NCBI RefSeq assembly: GCF_004099695.1
Contig: NZ_SCHL01000002.1
Span: 294,535 to 358,534 of the forward strand
Direction of reading: 5' to 3'
Source of the DNA: Methanosarcina sp. MSH10X1
GTDB taxonomy: Archaea > Halobacteriota > Methanosarcinia > Methanosarcinales > Methanosarcinaceae
Length of the DNA: 64,000 nt
Translations under genes and position numbers: made by a program
The notes under the pieces: model-generated
The model's input: only the letters and a program-made list of their open reading frames with translations
Database searches by the model: none
What the model was told of the DNA's origin: nothing
Shown here: in pieces, positions 16,365 through 26,317 of the stretch
Layout: every line of letters begins with the position of its first letter
Numbering within the stretch: position 1 is the stretch's first letter

Positions 16365-16520
16365 TAAGAATATATATTATAGACTGAAAAGCATATGTAG
16401 TCTACGTTCATTATATATAAAGATATCGCAAGACCTATATTGTACGTTAGTCTTAACTAATTTAGGATAGTTAAGTATAAAATAGAGGAGAGGGCAACCA
16501 CAACCTTATATATTAAATGG
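16365..16520. promoter_or_regulatory. Divergent promoter region of gar1 and ppdK
   Basis: On the plus strand CTTATATATTAAA at 16505-16517 lies about 90 bases before the ppdK start. On the minus strand TTATATATAA (16411-16420) and ATAATATATATTCTT (16366-16380) are candidate TATA boxes for gar1. Nothing else is recognised in the 317-bp spacer. Confidence 0.45.
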
Positions 16521-16605
16521 ACATTGTTGGCAGCAATTCAGACCATAAATGTGGTCATATTCACACTAACTCCGATTAATGATCTCGTTCCAGGGAGGAG
16601 ACTCA

Positions 16606-19257
16606 TTGTCCAAATTCGTATATTTTTTTGGAAAGGATGTAACTGATGGCAAAGGTAGCATGAAAGACTTACTTGGAGGTAAGGGCTCAGGCCTTGCAGA
16701 GATGGCAAATCTCGGGGTCCCTGTACCACCAGGTTTTACAATAACGACCGAGGTTTGCGTACTTTATTTAAAAGATCAGATTTATTCTGAAGAAGTACTC
16801 AAACAGATAGAAGAAGCAATCGATAAGCTCGAAACCTTAAACAACAAAAAATTGGGGGACCCAAAAGATCCACTACTTGTTTCTGTAAGGTCCGGAGCCA
16901 GGGTGTCCATGCCGGGGATGATGGATACCGTCCTTAACCTCGGGCTCACGGATAAATCCGTCATTGGATTAGCTAATAAGGTTAACGATGAAAGATTCGC
17001 TTACGATTGCTACCGCAGATTTATCTCCATGTTTGGAGATGTGGTTCTGGGAATTGACTCTGACAAGTTCGAATCCCTCATCGAGGATAAGAAAAAAGAA
17101 CTTAAAGTTGAATCCGATACCGATCTTGATGCAAAAGCCCTGAAAGAACTGGCCGAGAGGTTCAAAGGAGTAATTAAACTAGAAAAAGGGTTTGAGTTCC
17201 CCCAGGATCCCAAAGTTCAGCTTCAGATGGCAATTAATGCTGTTTTTGAATCTTGGAATAATCCGAGAGCCATCACTTACAGGAAACTTAATGAGATTGA
17301 TGACAGCTGGGGCACAGCCGTCAATGTACAGACCATGGTTTACGGGAACAGAGGAAACACCTCAGGTACAGGAGTTGCTTTTACAAGAAACCCGTCTACT
17401 GGAGAAAAGAAGTTTTTCGGGGAGTACCTTATCAACGCACAGGGCGAAGATGTTGTTGCAGGCATCCGGACTCCTGATTATATTGACACTCTTGGAAATA
17501 AGATCCCAGATGCCTATAAACAGCTTGTTGATATCTGTCAGAGGCTCGAATCTCACTTCAGGGATATGCAGGATATAGAGTTTACTATTCAGGAAGGAAA
17601 CCTCTACATGCTGCAGACCAGGACAGGGAAGCGCACTGCTGCTGCAGCTGTGAAAATAGCAACGGATATGGTAGCAGAAGGGCTGATTGATAAGGAAACC
17701 GCAGTCACAAGGGTTAAAGCCGAACATATCGACCTTCTCCTTCACCCGAGAATCGATCCTAAAGCAAAACTGGAAGTAATTGCAAGAGGGCTTCCGGCTT
17801 CACCCGGAGCCGCTGTAGGAAAGGTTGTATTTACTGCCGAAGACGCCGAAGGGATGGCCGAGATCGGAGAAAAGACAATTCTCGTCAGAACTGAAACCTC
17901 CCCTGAAGATATCGGAGGAATGGCAGCTGCCCAGGGCGTGCTTACCGTGCGCGGAGGAATGACATCTCACGCTGCAGTCGTTGGAAGAGGTATGGGTAAG
18001 CCCTGTGTTGTAGGTTGCGGAGAAATCTCAATCGATACAAAGAGCAACATCTTCATGGTAAATGGTCATACTATCAAAGAGCACGATTATATTACCATCG
18101 ACGGAAGTGCGGGCAGTGTAATTATCGGGAAAGTGGACCTGATTGATGCCGAGATAAATGATGACCTGAAACAGATCCTTGTCTGGGCTGATAATATCAG
18201 GACTCTCGGAGTGAGGACAAATGCGGACAACCCGGCAGATGCAGGTCTTGCCCGTGAACTCGGGGCTGAAGGCATAGGACTTTGCAGAACCGAACACATG
18301 TTCTTCGGAGAAGACAGGATCCCCGCAGTAAGGGAAATGATCATGGCCGAAGACGAGAAATCCAGGAAAAAAGCCCTCAAGAGATTACTCCCCATGCAGA
18401 AGGAAGACTTCCTTGGGATTTTCCGCAGCATGGAAGGCCTGCCTGTAACTATCAGGCTGCTTGACCCACCTCTCCATGAGTTCCTTCCTGACAAGGAAGA
18501 ACTGGACACAAAGCTCAGGGAACTTGAAACTTCAGGAGACTGTGGAAAGATTGACGAGGTAAAAAAAGTCATCCAGCGTGTGATTTCCCTCAAAGAACTC
18601 AATCCTATGCTCGGTCACAGGGGTTGCAGACTCGGAATAACCTATCCGGAAATCTATGACATGCAGGTGCGTGCAATCATGGAAGCAGCCTGTGAACTTG
18701 CAAACGAGGGTATGCAGATTGTTCCTGAAATCATGATTCCTCTCGTAGGTCTTGTAAAAGAGCTTTCCGTTACCAGGGAAGAAGTCTGCAAGATGGCAGA
18801 AACGGTCATGGCTGAAAAAGGTGTGAGAATCGACTACAAAGTAGGAACAATGATCGAGCTGCCCAGAGCTGCAATTATTGCAGACAAAATTGCACAGGAA
18901 GCCGATTTCTTTTCCTTCGGGACAAACGACCTGACTCAGACAACCTTCGGGTTCAGCCGTGACGACGTGTCCAAATTCGTGCCCATCTACCAGAAGGCAG
19001 GAATTCTCGAGCACGACCCGTTCGCAGTCCTGGACCAGGAAGGCGTTGGCGAGATCATGAAGATCGGCATAGAGAAAGGCCGCTCCACCAAACCCGATCT
19101 CAAAATGGGAATTTGCGGAGAACACGGCGGAGAGCCCAAGTCCATTCACTTCGCCCACCAGATAGGCCTCGACTATGTAAGCTGCTCTCCTTACAGAGTT
19201 CCGATTGCAAGACTCGTAGCTGCCCAGAGCACAATCGAGATGAGAAACGCAAAATAA
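16606..19257 (+). CDS. ppdK: Pyruvate, phosphate dikinase
   Basis: 883 aa from the TTG at 16606, chosen because GGGAGGAG lies seven bases upstream and MSKFVYFFGKDV is the usual beginning; an ATG at 16579 precedes that site. The enzyme interconverts pyruvate, ATP and phosphate with PEP, AMP and pyrophosphate and feeds gluconeogenesis. The N-terminal ATP-grasp domain has GGKGSGLAEM. The phosphohistidine loop is GGMTSHAAVVGRGMGKPCVV, and the C-terminal PEP/pyruvate barrel ends with GICGEHGGEP containing the catalytic Cys. Transcribed alone, with a hairpin terminator at 19286. Confidence 0.97.
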   Translation: MSKFVYFFGKDVTDGKGSMKDLLGGKGSGLAEMANLGVPVPPGFTITTEVCVLYLKDQIYSEEVLKQIEEAIDKLETLNNKKLGDPKDPLLVSVRSGARVSMPGMMDTVLNLGLTDKSVIGLANKVNDERFAYDCYRRFISMFGDVVLGIDSDKFESLIEDKKKELKVESDTDLDAKALKELAERFKGVIKLEKGFEFPQDPKVQLQMAINAVFESWNNPRAITYRKLNEIDDSWGTAVNVQTMVYGNRGNTSGTGVAFTRNPSTGEKKFFGEYLINAQGEDVVAGIRTPDYIDTLGNKIPDAYKQLVDICQRLESHFRDMQDIEFTIQEGNLYMLQTRTGKRTAAAAVKIATDMVAEGLIDKETAVTRVKAEHIDLLLHPRIDPKAKLEVIARGLPASPGAAVGKVVFTAEDAEGMAEIGEKTILVRTETSPEDIGGMAAAQGVLTVRGGMTSHAAVVGRGMGKPCVVGCGEISIDTKSNIFMVNGHTIKEHDYITIDGSAGSVIIGKVDLIDAEINDDLKQILVWADNIRTLGVRTNADNPADAGLARELGAEGIGLCRTEHMFFGEDRIPAVREMIMAEDEKSRKKALKRLLPMQKEDFLGIFRSMEGLPVTIRLLDPPLHEFLPDKEELDTKLRELETSGDCGKIDEVKKVIQRVISLKELNPMLGHRGCRLGITYPEIYDMQVRAIMEAACELANEGMQIVPEIMIPLVGLVKELSVTREEVCKMAETVMAEKGVRIDYKVGTMIELPRAAIIADKIAQEADFFSFGTNDLTQTTFGFSRDDVSKFVPIYQKAGILEHDPFAVLDQEGVGEIMKIGIEKGRSTKPDLKMGICGEHGGEPKSIHFAHQIGLDYVSCSPYRVPIARLVAAQSTIEMRNAK

Positions 19258-19285
19258 GGTCCTGAAAATCGAATCCAATTCAAGC

Positions 19286-19320
19286 AGGCAGGTTTCTCAT
19301 CCTGCCTCTATTACTTTTTT
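19286..19320 (+). terminator. ppdK terminator hairpin
   Basis: AGGCAGG (19286-19292) pairs with CCTGCCT (19301-19307) around an eight-base loop, and a T-rich tract follows at 19311-19320. It lies 29 bases after the ppdK stop. Confidence 0.75.
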
Positions 19321-19550
19321 TGAAACTCTTATCTGCGTCCGCAATTTTGAAAATCTTGATATAGATCATATTGTTCAAAATAGTAATTCTTTTTAAAAAT
19401 AATAATTCTTTCCAAATATACTAATCACTTTTTCTAAATAGTAATATTTTTAAAATAATAAGTTGAAAATATCAGCTCTTATAAATACATAATATTACTT
19501 TTACAGGGTTGATACTATTATTCTATAAAAGTAAAAACAGATTTGTTAAA

Positions 19551-19654
19551 AGATTTGTTAAGTTTAATATGAATCAAAAAAAGATTTGTTAAGTTTAATA
19601 TGAATCAAAAAAAGATTTGTTAAGTTTAATATGAATCAAAAAAAGATTTGTTAA
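19551..19654. repeat. 31-bp tandem repeat, 3.4 copies
   Basis: Identical units begin at 19551, 19582 and 19613, with a partial one at 19644. Each starts with AGATTTGTTAAGTTTAATAT and ends in a poly-A run. A fragment of the unit (AGATTTGTTAAA) also precedes the array at 19539. It lies in the otherwise empty, very AT-rich spacer 19321-19830. There are no spacers between units, so it is not a CRISPR. Confidence 0.92.
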
Positions 19655-19830
19655 AAACGATTTTTTAAGTATAAATGTAAACTCAGCATAAATTTCGTAT
19701 AACTTGTATAGATCCAAATGTAAACTATTAAGCAAGGTTATTGCGGCTCCGATTAGCCGCAGTTTCCCTGAAGCCTTAGTTATTTCTGGGCTTCTTTAGC
19801 TAGTAATCATTCGGTTATCCGGTACTTTAT

Positions 19831-20805
19831 TCAGTACTTCCTTGAGATCATGTAATCGGCGATCTGAAGGAGAAGTTCCTTTTCCGGACAGTCTTCCAGG
19901 GCGTCCAGCTTTGCTTTGCCTTCGTTGATATACGAAATTGCAAGGTTCTTCACATAATCAATTGATCCGCACTCGGTTAGAATCCGGACGGCTTCGTCGG
20001 TTTCTTCCTGAGTAGCTTCCCCCTTGCCGAAAATGTCCAGTTTCACACCCTTCTCGAAAGCATCGATTACGATAAGAGTGTGTTTCCCTTCCATAAGATC
20101 GCTACCTCTGACTTTTCCGAGCACTTCTTCAGGTGTGACCATATCCAGAACATCGTCATACATCTGGAAGCCAATCCCTATAAGGCGTCCGTACTCGGAT
20201 AAGGCTTCAGCAGTTTCATCAGAGGCTCCTCCAAGAAGGGCTCCGATCTTGGCTGCAGCGGCATAGAGGACCGAGGTCTTCTTTTCCACCATTTCAATGT
20301 ATTCGGATTTAGAAACCTTCTCCCTCTTCTCAAAATCCATATCGAGCCACTGCCCTTCGCAAATCTCGGTACAGGTCTTTGAGAGGACATCCATGCATTT
20401 CAAAATCCTTACAGGTTCATTTTCGACTTTTGACAGGATCTCAAAAGCTTTGGAGTAAAGCGTGTCGCCTGCAAGAATTGCTCCGGCTTCACCCCATATT
20501 TTATGGACTGCAGGTCTCCCTCTGCGAATATCATCTCTATCCATTATATCATCATGGATCAGAGTGAAATTATGTACAAGTTCCACGGCTACTGCTGCAG
20601 GCAACACCGATTTTAGATTTGAGCCTACAGCTTCGGCTGCCAGAATAAGAACTGCGGGACGGAGGCGTTTTCCTCCTGCATCTACCAGGTAGCGAGAAGC
20701 TTTGTACAGTTCCTCGGGACGGGCTACCGGCAGCAGTTCATTAATTGCGGCATCAACATGGACACTTCTTTTTTTGATCTCATCAATCAGCATCATAAAC
20801 ATCAC
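19831..20805 (-). CDS. idsA: Short-chain polyprenyl diphosphate synthase (geranylgeranyl type)
   Basis: 324 aa. The first Asp-rich motif is DDIMD (with RRGRP after it) and the second is DDVLD, both for Mg-diphosphate binding in all-trans prenyltransferases. GGKRLRP is the usual IPP-binding site. The enzyme condenses IPP with allylic diphosphates to C15-C20 chains for archaeal lipids; the product length cannot be proved from sequence. It is 26 bp downstream of the RNase J gene and probably co-transcribed. Near-adjacent isoprenoid genes (fni, ipk, mvk) support the role. The start could also be Met4 or Met5. Confidence 0.93.
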   Translation of the reverse strand: MMFMMLIDEIKKRSVHVDAAINELLPVARPEELYKASRYLVDAGGKRLRPAVLILAAEAVGSNLKSVLPAAVAVELVHNFTLIHDDIMDRDDIRRGRPAVHKIWGEAGAILAGDTLYSKAFEILSKVENEPVRILKCMDVLSKTCTEICEGQWLDMDFEKREKVSKSEYIEMVEKKTSVLYAAAAKIGALLGGASDETAEALSEYGRLIGIGFQMYDDVLDMVTPEEVLGKVRGSDLMEGKHTLIVIDAFEKGVKLDIFGKGEATQEETDEAVRILTECGSIDYVKNLAISYINEGKAKLDALEDCPEKELLLQIADYMISRKY

Positions 20806-20831
20806 GAGACACGGAATATATTCCTATACAA

Positions 20832-22175
20832 TTATTCTTCTATATATAACACTTCACCGTTTCTGAGAAGGTGCACTGTATCTCCGAGTACATACCCGGC
20901 ATCTTCCGCCATCTCGATGTAGTGCCCGTGCATTTCCATATCCCCATGAGCAGGGATTACATGTTCAGGATTCACCATACGCAGAAGTTCCCAGTGGTCT
21001 TCTCTGTATGCATGTCCTGAAACGTGCACATTATCGTAAATTCTGGCGCCCCGCATCTTGAGCTTGGTCTCAAGAGCATAACGGTTAGCCTGAGTCATGG
21101 GGCTCGGGATCACATTTGCAGAGAAAATAACCCTGTCTCCCGGTTCAACTGTAAAGGGAGTCTCCCCGTTTGCGATTCGTGTAAGTATGGAACCCGGCTC
21201 CCCCTGATGTCCGGTGACGATTGGGAGGTACTTGTTCTTCCCTTCCTGAATAATGCGTTTGAAGGCCCTATCAACATCTTTTCTCTGGCCGTACATCTCG
21301 ACATTGGAAGGCAGCTCCAGATATCCAGTGTCTCTCGCAGCCCCGACATAGCGTTCCATTGAGCGGCCCATAAGCACAGGAATCCTGCCCATTTCCCCGG
21401 CCGCTTCAATAATTGCTTTTAGCCTGGGTATGTGGGAGGCAAAGGTTGTAATGATCATCCCAACTTCGGATTCTTCGGTTCCGAGCAGTACATCCCTGAC
21501 CATATCTTTTGCAATCTGTTCGGAAGGAGTTTTTCCCGAGCGTCCGGCGTTCGTACTCTCGACAATCATTGCGATAACCCCTTCTTTTCCGAGGGCTTTC
21601 AGGCGATCGAAGTCCGGAGCTTCTCCCATTGTAGGAGTGCGGTCCAGCTTAAAATCACAGGCATAAAGAACCGCTCCAACTGGAGTGTGAACCGCTGCAA
21701 GCACACAGTCAATTATGCTGTGCTGGACGTTGATGAACTCGACGGAAATATCTTCCGTAACCTGATAAGTCCCACCTGCATTCAACGGAATAACCCTGTT
21801 GCAAACCTCAAACTTGCGCTCGGCCTCTATCTGCTGTTTGATAAGGGCTGCTGTATATGGTGTAGAGATGATCGGGGCGTTGTACCTGTGGGCAAGTTTC
21901 GGAATTGCACCGATGTGGTCAAGGTGCCCGTGAGTGCAGACAATTGCCCGGACAGTCCCGTTGATTTCCTTCATAATAGTATCATCAGGAATTGCCCCCA
22001 TCTCGATAAGTTCGAGTGAATGCATTTTGTCAATTTCGACATCTTCATGAATCTGGACCCTGTCAAGCCGAAGCCCCATGTCCAGAATAATAATATCTTC
22101 ACCTATAATGATAGCAGTCATATTGCGGCCCATTTCATTGTAACCGCCGACTGCAACAATTCCTATTTCAGTCAT
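20832..22175 (-). CDS. rnj: Ribonuclease J (metallo-beta-lactamase fold)
   Basis: 447 aa. The beta-lactamase motif THGHLDHIG supplies metal ligands, with ACDFK and a C-terminal HVSGHAY (beta-CASP motif C region) completing the site; the beta-CASP domain is inserted at about 200-340. Archaeal RNase J is a 5'-to-3' exoribonuclease acting in RNA decay and maturation. Length fits the euryarchaeal form lacking the bacterial C-terminal domain. It heads a two-gene unit with idsA. A TATA-like stretch at 22408-22425 on the minus strand could be its promoter. Confidence 0.93.
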   Translation of the reverse strand: MTEIGIVAVGGYNEMGRNMTAIIIGEDIIILDMGLRLDRVQIHEDVEIDKMHSLELIEMGAIPDDTIMKEINGTVRAIVCTHGHLDHIGAIPKLAHRYNAPIISTPYTAALIKQQIEAERKFEVCNRVIPLNAGGTYQVTEDISVEFINVQHSIIDCVLAAVHTPVGAVLYACDFKLDRTPTMGEAPDFDRLKALGKEGVIAMIVESTNAGRSGKTPSEQIAKDMVRDVLLGTEESEVGMIITTFASHIPRLKAIIEAAGEMGRIPVLMGRSMERYVGAARDTGYLELPSNVEMYGQRKDVDRAFKRIIQEGKNKYLPIVTGHQGEPGSILTRIANGETPFTVEPGDRVIFSANVIPSPMTQANRYALETKLKMRGARIYDNVHVSGHAYREDHWELLRMVNPEHVIPAHGDMEMHGHYIEMAEDAGYVLGDTVHLLRNGEVLYIEE

Positions 22176-23146
22176 ATTTTTACCTCTTATTTGTTTTTTT
22201 ATCCGTGTGAACCCTGATCCTCAGAAAACGGATCAGGTGATAACCTTAAAGTTATAACAATGATGTCAATGGAATACATAATTTGAATTAATACAGAATC
22301 AGAGTTTTAAAGCAGTCACTACTCAGACCTGCTCGCAGGAAGAACTCTACCCCCGGATGAGACAATTGAGGTTACATCTCTTACAGAAGAATCCCACTTC
22401 AAATATACACTTCATATATATATTTGTTTCAGTATACAAATACTAATATGCCTTATAGATGCTCAAGAATTTTCCAGATATCTTCCTTCAAAGGATCTAC
22501 CTGTTAGACTGAACGGATTCTGGCTATGAATTTGATTAGCAGAAGCCTTTACTTACACTTCCTTTACTGGCCAGTAATCCTCACGAACCTTATATCCAAT
22601 CAGTCCAGAGATCCCGCTCTTTTAAAGCGTTTTGAAAATATATAGTCCTCTATTTCAGCGATTTTTCGAGAGCTTATCCAGTAACCTTCTTTGTTATAAC
22701 TGGGTTTATTTTTGTTCTGTTCCTGCTGATTCTTACTAACCTATTCTTACCTGGATTATTGAATTATCCCTACCATGATAACTCTCACCAGTTAATTCCT
22801 GTTCTGGAAGTTATCATGAATTATTCCTATTCCTGTAACGAAATAACTTCATACTGAGTAATTTCAGCCTGGGTAAGTGTGAAATTAATTCTTAGTTTAA
22901 TCGATTTTGCCAGTAATTCTATGAGATTAAACCCTTAGTTTATCGATCTCAGGTAATTCTATGAGATTTCGTGAATACGAACCATTATGATATGTTAACG
23001 ATTTATTTCGAACATTACTTCCGTATCATGTATAAATATTGTTATGGAACGAACTTTTAAATGAACGCATCTGCTATTAGACTTTACCGGTGTCATCTAC
23101 TTTTTGATGGATTACTGGTAAAAGTAACATATATCTCTGCTATGCT
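22176..23146. other. 970-bp spacer between fni and rnj
   Basis: No open frame or structural RNA is recognised. It holds AT-rich stretches and an imperfect direct repeat, CTTAGTTTAATCGATTTTGC... at 22891-22928 and CTTAGTTTATCGATCTCAGG... at 22934-22968, both ending in TAATTCTATGAGATT. Its length is unusual for this gene-dense run; an unannotated small RNA is possible. Confidence 0.6.
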
Positions 23147-24244
23147 TTAAAAAGCATCTCCTGCTACGGCATAGTCTTTTACGTTAAAGCCGCGCTGTCC
23201 CAGATACTCAAGGGTCCAGCCGGTGACAACAACAGGTGCGTTATGCAGGTCGCGTATATTCTTACAGCCGCAGAGAAACATTGCAACCCTGAATTCTTCC
23301 AGCATGCGGGAAAGAACCCTGACAACCGATTCTTTTCCTTCAAGAGCGGGGCCCACAAAAGGCAGGGCAGCACTTGCCGCACTGGCTCCGAGAGCAATGG
23401 ATTTAGCGATATCAATCCCTGTCCTGATCCCGCCGGTTGCAATAATTGGAAGGGAAACTCTGGATTCTACAATACTGGCAACAGTGGGAATCCCAAAGTC
23501 CCAGAAAAGCTCCCCAAGATGTTCCGAGGCTGAATCTCCACTTTCCTTTGCCCTGTATACCTCAACGCCTGCCCAGCTCGTGCCTCCTGCGCCTCCTACA
23601 TCAATTGCAGACACGCCTGCCTTCTGGAGGAGAAGGGCGTCTTCCCGTGAGATCCCGGCTCCCGTTTCTTTAATAATTACTGGCGTACCCAGTACGGAGC
23701 AGATTTCTTTTATCATATCAAGGCAGCCAGTGGCATCTCTGTCCCCTTCTGGCTGGATGGCTTCCTGTAAGAAGTTGAGGTGGATGGCTAGGGCGTCGGC
23801 ATCAATCATTTCGATAAGCTTTTCGACTCCGTCAACCCCATATTCGCGAATCTGAGCAGCGCCCACATTCCCATACACAAAGGCATTGGGAGCTTTTTCC
23901 CTGACAATCCTGAATGACTCCTCCTGGGCAGGGTCGTCAATCGCAGCTCTCTGGCTGCCAACTCCTATTCCCACTCCCAGCTCTTCGGCTGCAGTGGCAA
24001 GGGCAGCGTTTACAGGGATAGTATCTGGGTGTCCTCCAGTGATCGAAGCGAACAGAAAGGGCGCTTGAAGGCGCTTTCCCAGAAAGTCTATCGACAGGTC
24101 GAGTTTATCCATATCGAGTTCCGGAAGCGCCCTGTGGATCAGGGTCACATCCTCAAAGCCCGCCCTTACTTTTCGGGATTCAACCGGGCTTTCAGCACAT
24201 AATTTCAGGTGTTCGATCTTTCGCTTCGAGGTCGTATTGATCAT
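23147..24244 (-). CDS. fni: Type-2 isopentenyl-diphosphate delta-isomerase
   Basis: 365 aa. An FMN-dependent TIM-barrel enzyme that interconverts IPP and DMAPP. Visible marks: TTSKRKIEHLKLC at the N-terminus, SITGGHP, GSQRAAI, the HLNFLQEAIQPEGD active-site segment with the conserved Gln and Glu, IKETGAGIS, and the phosphate-binding ATGGIRTG. The start ATG overlaps the ipk stop by four bases (ATGA), so the two are translationally coupled. Confidence 0.96.
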   Translation of the reverse strand: MINTTSKRKIEHLKLCAESPVESRKVRAGFEDVTLIHRALPELDMDKLDLSIDFLGKRLQAPFLFASITGGHPDTIPVNAALATAAEELGVGIGVGSQRAAIDDPAQEESFRIVREKAPNAFVYGNVGAAQIREYGVDGVEKLIEMIDADALAIHLNFLQEAIQPEGDRDATGCLDMIKEICSVLGTPVIIKETGAGISREDALLLQKAGVSAIDVGGAGGTSWAGVEVYRAKESGDSASEHLGELFWDFGIPTVASIVESRVSLPIIATGGIRTGIDIAKSIALGASAASAALPFVGPALEGKESVVRVLSRMLEEFRVAMFLCGCKNIRDLHNAPVVVTGWTLEYLGQRGFNVKDYAVAGDAF

Positions 24245-25029
24245 ACTTCTACCCTTTTATCCGGACTGATTCTCGTTCCTATGGATTCCCCATTTAAGAA
24301 CCGATATACGTTATTCTCTTTTCCGGCATTGAATATATGTGACGTTATACAAGATGTTTTGCTAAGTTCCAGAAGTTCCTGCACCTTCCCCAGCATGCCG
24401 CCCGTAACATCGGTACTTTCCGAACCTTTTATGTAATGCTTGAAACTTTCAAAGGTTCCCGGGGTGATCTCAGGTAAGGCTTTCCCATCCTTATCAAGTA
24501 CACCATCTTCGGCTGAGCCCAGCCCGAGCCGGGTAATTCTGAGTTCTTTTGCTAGATAGGGAACAATCTGGTCTCCCGAGAGCACGCACGTTCCGAGCTC
24601 AAGATCCATAACAACATCGCCGTGCAGTACCGGAACAAAACCTCTCTCTAGCATGAGTTTTATGTTTTCAAGGTAAATGCTCTCGATACGCCCATTCCTG
24701 CAAACCGTACAGCCCATAGGATGTACGGCTACAGCCCGGGCTCCATAATGGTTCAGCGTGTCTACAACCATGGATGCAAGCTTTTTGACAGATTCATGTG
24801 TTATAATAGCACCTTCAGGATCAAAACCCCTGTCAAGCCCGTACTTTTTGGCATAGGTATGTCCAAAGGAACCTGCACCGTGTACCACAATCAGTTTTCC
24901 CCGGTATTCGGAAATTTCCTTTGCAATCCTGAGGAGGTCAGCTTCTCTCACAACCCCTTGATCCGCAGCTTTGTCAGTAATGACGCTGCCTCCAAGTTTC
25001 AGGATAACAGGTTCGGTTGAGACTTTCAT
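24241..25029 (-). CDS. ipk: Isopentenyl phosphate kinase
   Basis: 262 aa of the amino-acid-kinase fold. It phosphorylates isopentenyl phosphate to IPP, the last step of the archaeal mevalonate route. Marks are LKLGGSVITDK at the N-terminus, VVHGAGSFGH with the His that distinguishes this family, and DVTGGMLGKV near the C-terminus. It lies between mvk (79 bp) and fni (4-bp overlap). Confidence 0.95.
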   Translation of the reverse strand: MKVSTEPVILKLGGSVITDKAADQGVVREADLLRIAKEISEYRGKLIVVHGAGSFGHTYAKKYGLDRGFDPEGAIITHESVKKLASMVVDTLNHYGARAVAVHPMGCTVCRNGRIESIYLENIKLMLERGFVPVLHGDVVMDLELGTCVLSGDQIVPYLAKELRITRLGLGSAEDGVLDKDGKALPEITPGTFESFKHYIKGSESTDVTGGMLGKVQELLELSKTSCITSHIFNAGKENNVYRFLNGESIGTRISPDKRVEV

Positions 25030-25108
25030 GTCATATCACTAATATCCTTTTTTATAGTTCCTTTACTGATAATCATGAATAATGAATAAGTTTAAAGAGG
25101 TTGGATGC

Positions 25109-26014
25109 TTAATCTGACCTCAAGCCCTGCTCAGTGGGTCTTGTTATGGTTACTTTGCCTCCGGCTTTTGCAATAGCTTCTGCAACCTGCGTGGATTTAT
25201 CAGGCGCAGTAAGGGCAACCATGCACCCCCCTCCGCCTGCTCCTGTAATTTTCGCCCCTAAAGCTCCTGCTCCCCTGGCTGAATATATTAGTTTAGAGAG
25301 TTCGAGAATATTTACTCCAAGGGCGTCCAGAAGTCCCTGGTTTACATTCATAAGCCTGCCAATAGAAGGATAGTCCCCTGCAAGGACAAGTGATTCCCCG
25401 ATTTTAGAAATCCTGCCGATAGAAACCATAAGGAGCTCGATAAGTTCGGGGTAACTTTCACGGAGCTTCCTGACATTTGCTACAAGCTCCTTTGTGGAGG
25501 AAAAGACACCTGTGTCCCCTATCACAATTCCGCAGTCCGGCGTCTTCAACTTCCTGCGGTCAGGGATGGTAACAACCCCTCCGAAAGTAGAAACATAAGT
25601 ATCGGTAGGGCTTGCCGCTCCCTGGACCTTAATTTCTATCTCGTGGCCGAGTTTTGCAATCTCGTTAAGAGAAAGCCCGCAGCCGAACAGTTCATTGAGG
25701 GCGCCTATACTCGCAATCGTCACAGCTGCTGACGATCCTAATCCGGAACCTACAGGAATTTCGGAGTCAACGTCCAGAAAAACGCCTTTTATCGGGACAA
25801 TTTCTGCCATTTTTTCTACAACTGAGGAGATATAGGGATGCTTCTCAAAATCAATCCCTGTTTTGCCAATCTGTGACTGAATTACTATAGAATCGTTAAT
25901 TTCTGCCCTGATGCGGGTTCTTAACTCAACAGCACATGCTATTGCAGTTTCTCCGTAAACAACGGCATGCTCTCCGAAGAGATAGATTTTCCCGGGTGCA
26001 GAATATGAAATCAT
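25109..26014 (-). CDS. mvk: Mevalonate kinase
   Basis: 301 aa of the GHMP kinase family; makes 5-phosphomevalonate from mevalonate and ATP. Motif 1 is APGKIYLFGEHAVVYG, motif 2 PVGSGLGSSAAVT, motif 3 KITGAGGGGCMVAL. The ATG at 26014 is chosen because AGAGGAG lies just upstream and MISYSAPGK is the usual start; a longer frame reaches 26059 without support. A 303-bp AT-rich spacer separates it from the Memo gene and may carry a promoter. Confidence 0.96.
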   Translation of the reverse strand: MISYSAPGKIYLFGEHAVVYGETAIACAVELRTRIRAEINDSIVIQSQIGKTGIDFEKHPYISSVVEKMAEIVPIKGVFLDVDSEIPVGSGLGSSAAVTIASIGALNELFGCGLSLNEIAKLGHEIEIKVQGAASPTDTYVSTFGGVVTIPDRRKLKTPDCGIVIGDTGVFSSTKELVANVRKLRESYPELIELLMVSIGRISKIGESLVLAGDYPSIGRLMNVNQGLLDALGVNILELSKLIYSARGAGALGAKITGAGGGGCMVALTAPDKSTQVAEAIAKAGGKVTITRPTEQGLRSD

Positions 26015-26317
26015 ACTACTCCTCTGAAAGTCCAGATTTAATTGAAGTATATAAAGCAATGAGTTTATGATTAAATGTGAAAGCGGATTTTTTGAGTATC
26101 AATGTGAATTTTTTTAGTATGGCAGTGAATTTATTTATACTGCATTTTAAGTTTATTTCAGAATGTTAAGTTGATTTATTTCTGGATGTTTACCTTATTT
26201 ACATATCCATATTAAGTAAATAGCGGTGAAAATCATAAAAAATTTACTCGGGTATAAGCGGGTATCCCGGAACTTTCAATTAAAAACAAGTATGCTCCAT
26301 TTTCCGCAGATCTTCTC
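26015..26317. other. 303-bp AT-rich spacer upstream of mvk
   Basis: TATA-like and poly-T stretches only; no gene, strong hairpin or repeat recognised. Confidence 0.5.

Noticed and set aside
19539..19660. CRISPR-like array in the ppdK-idsA spacer
   Set aside because: Units are contiguous with no unique spacers and there are no cas genes.
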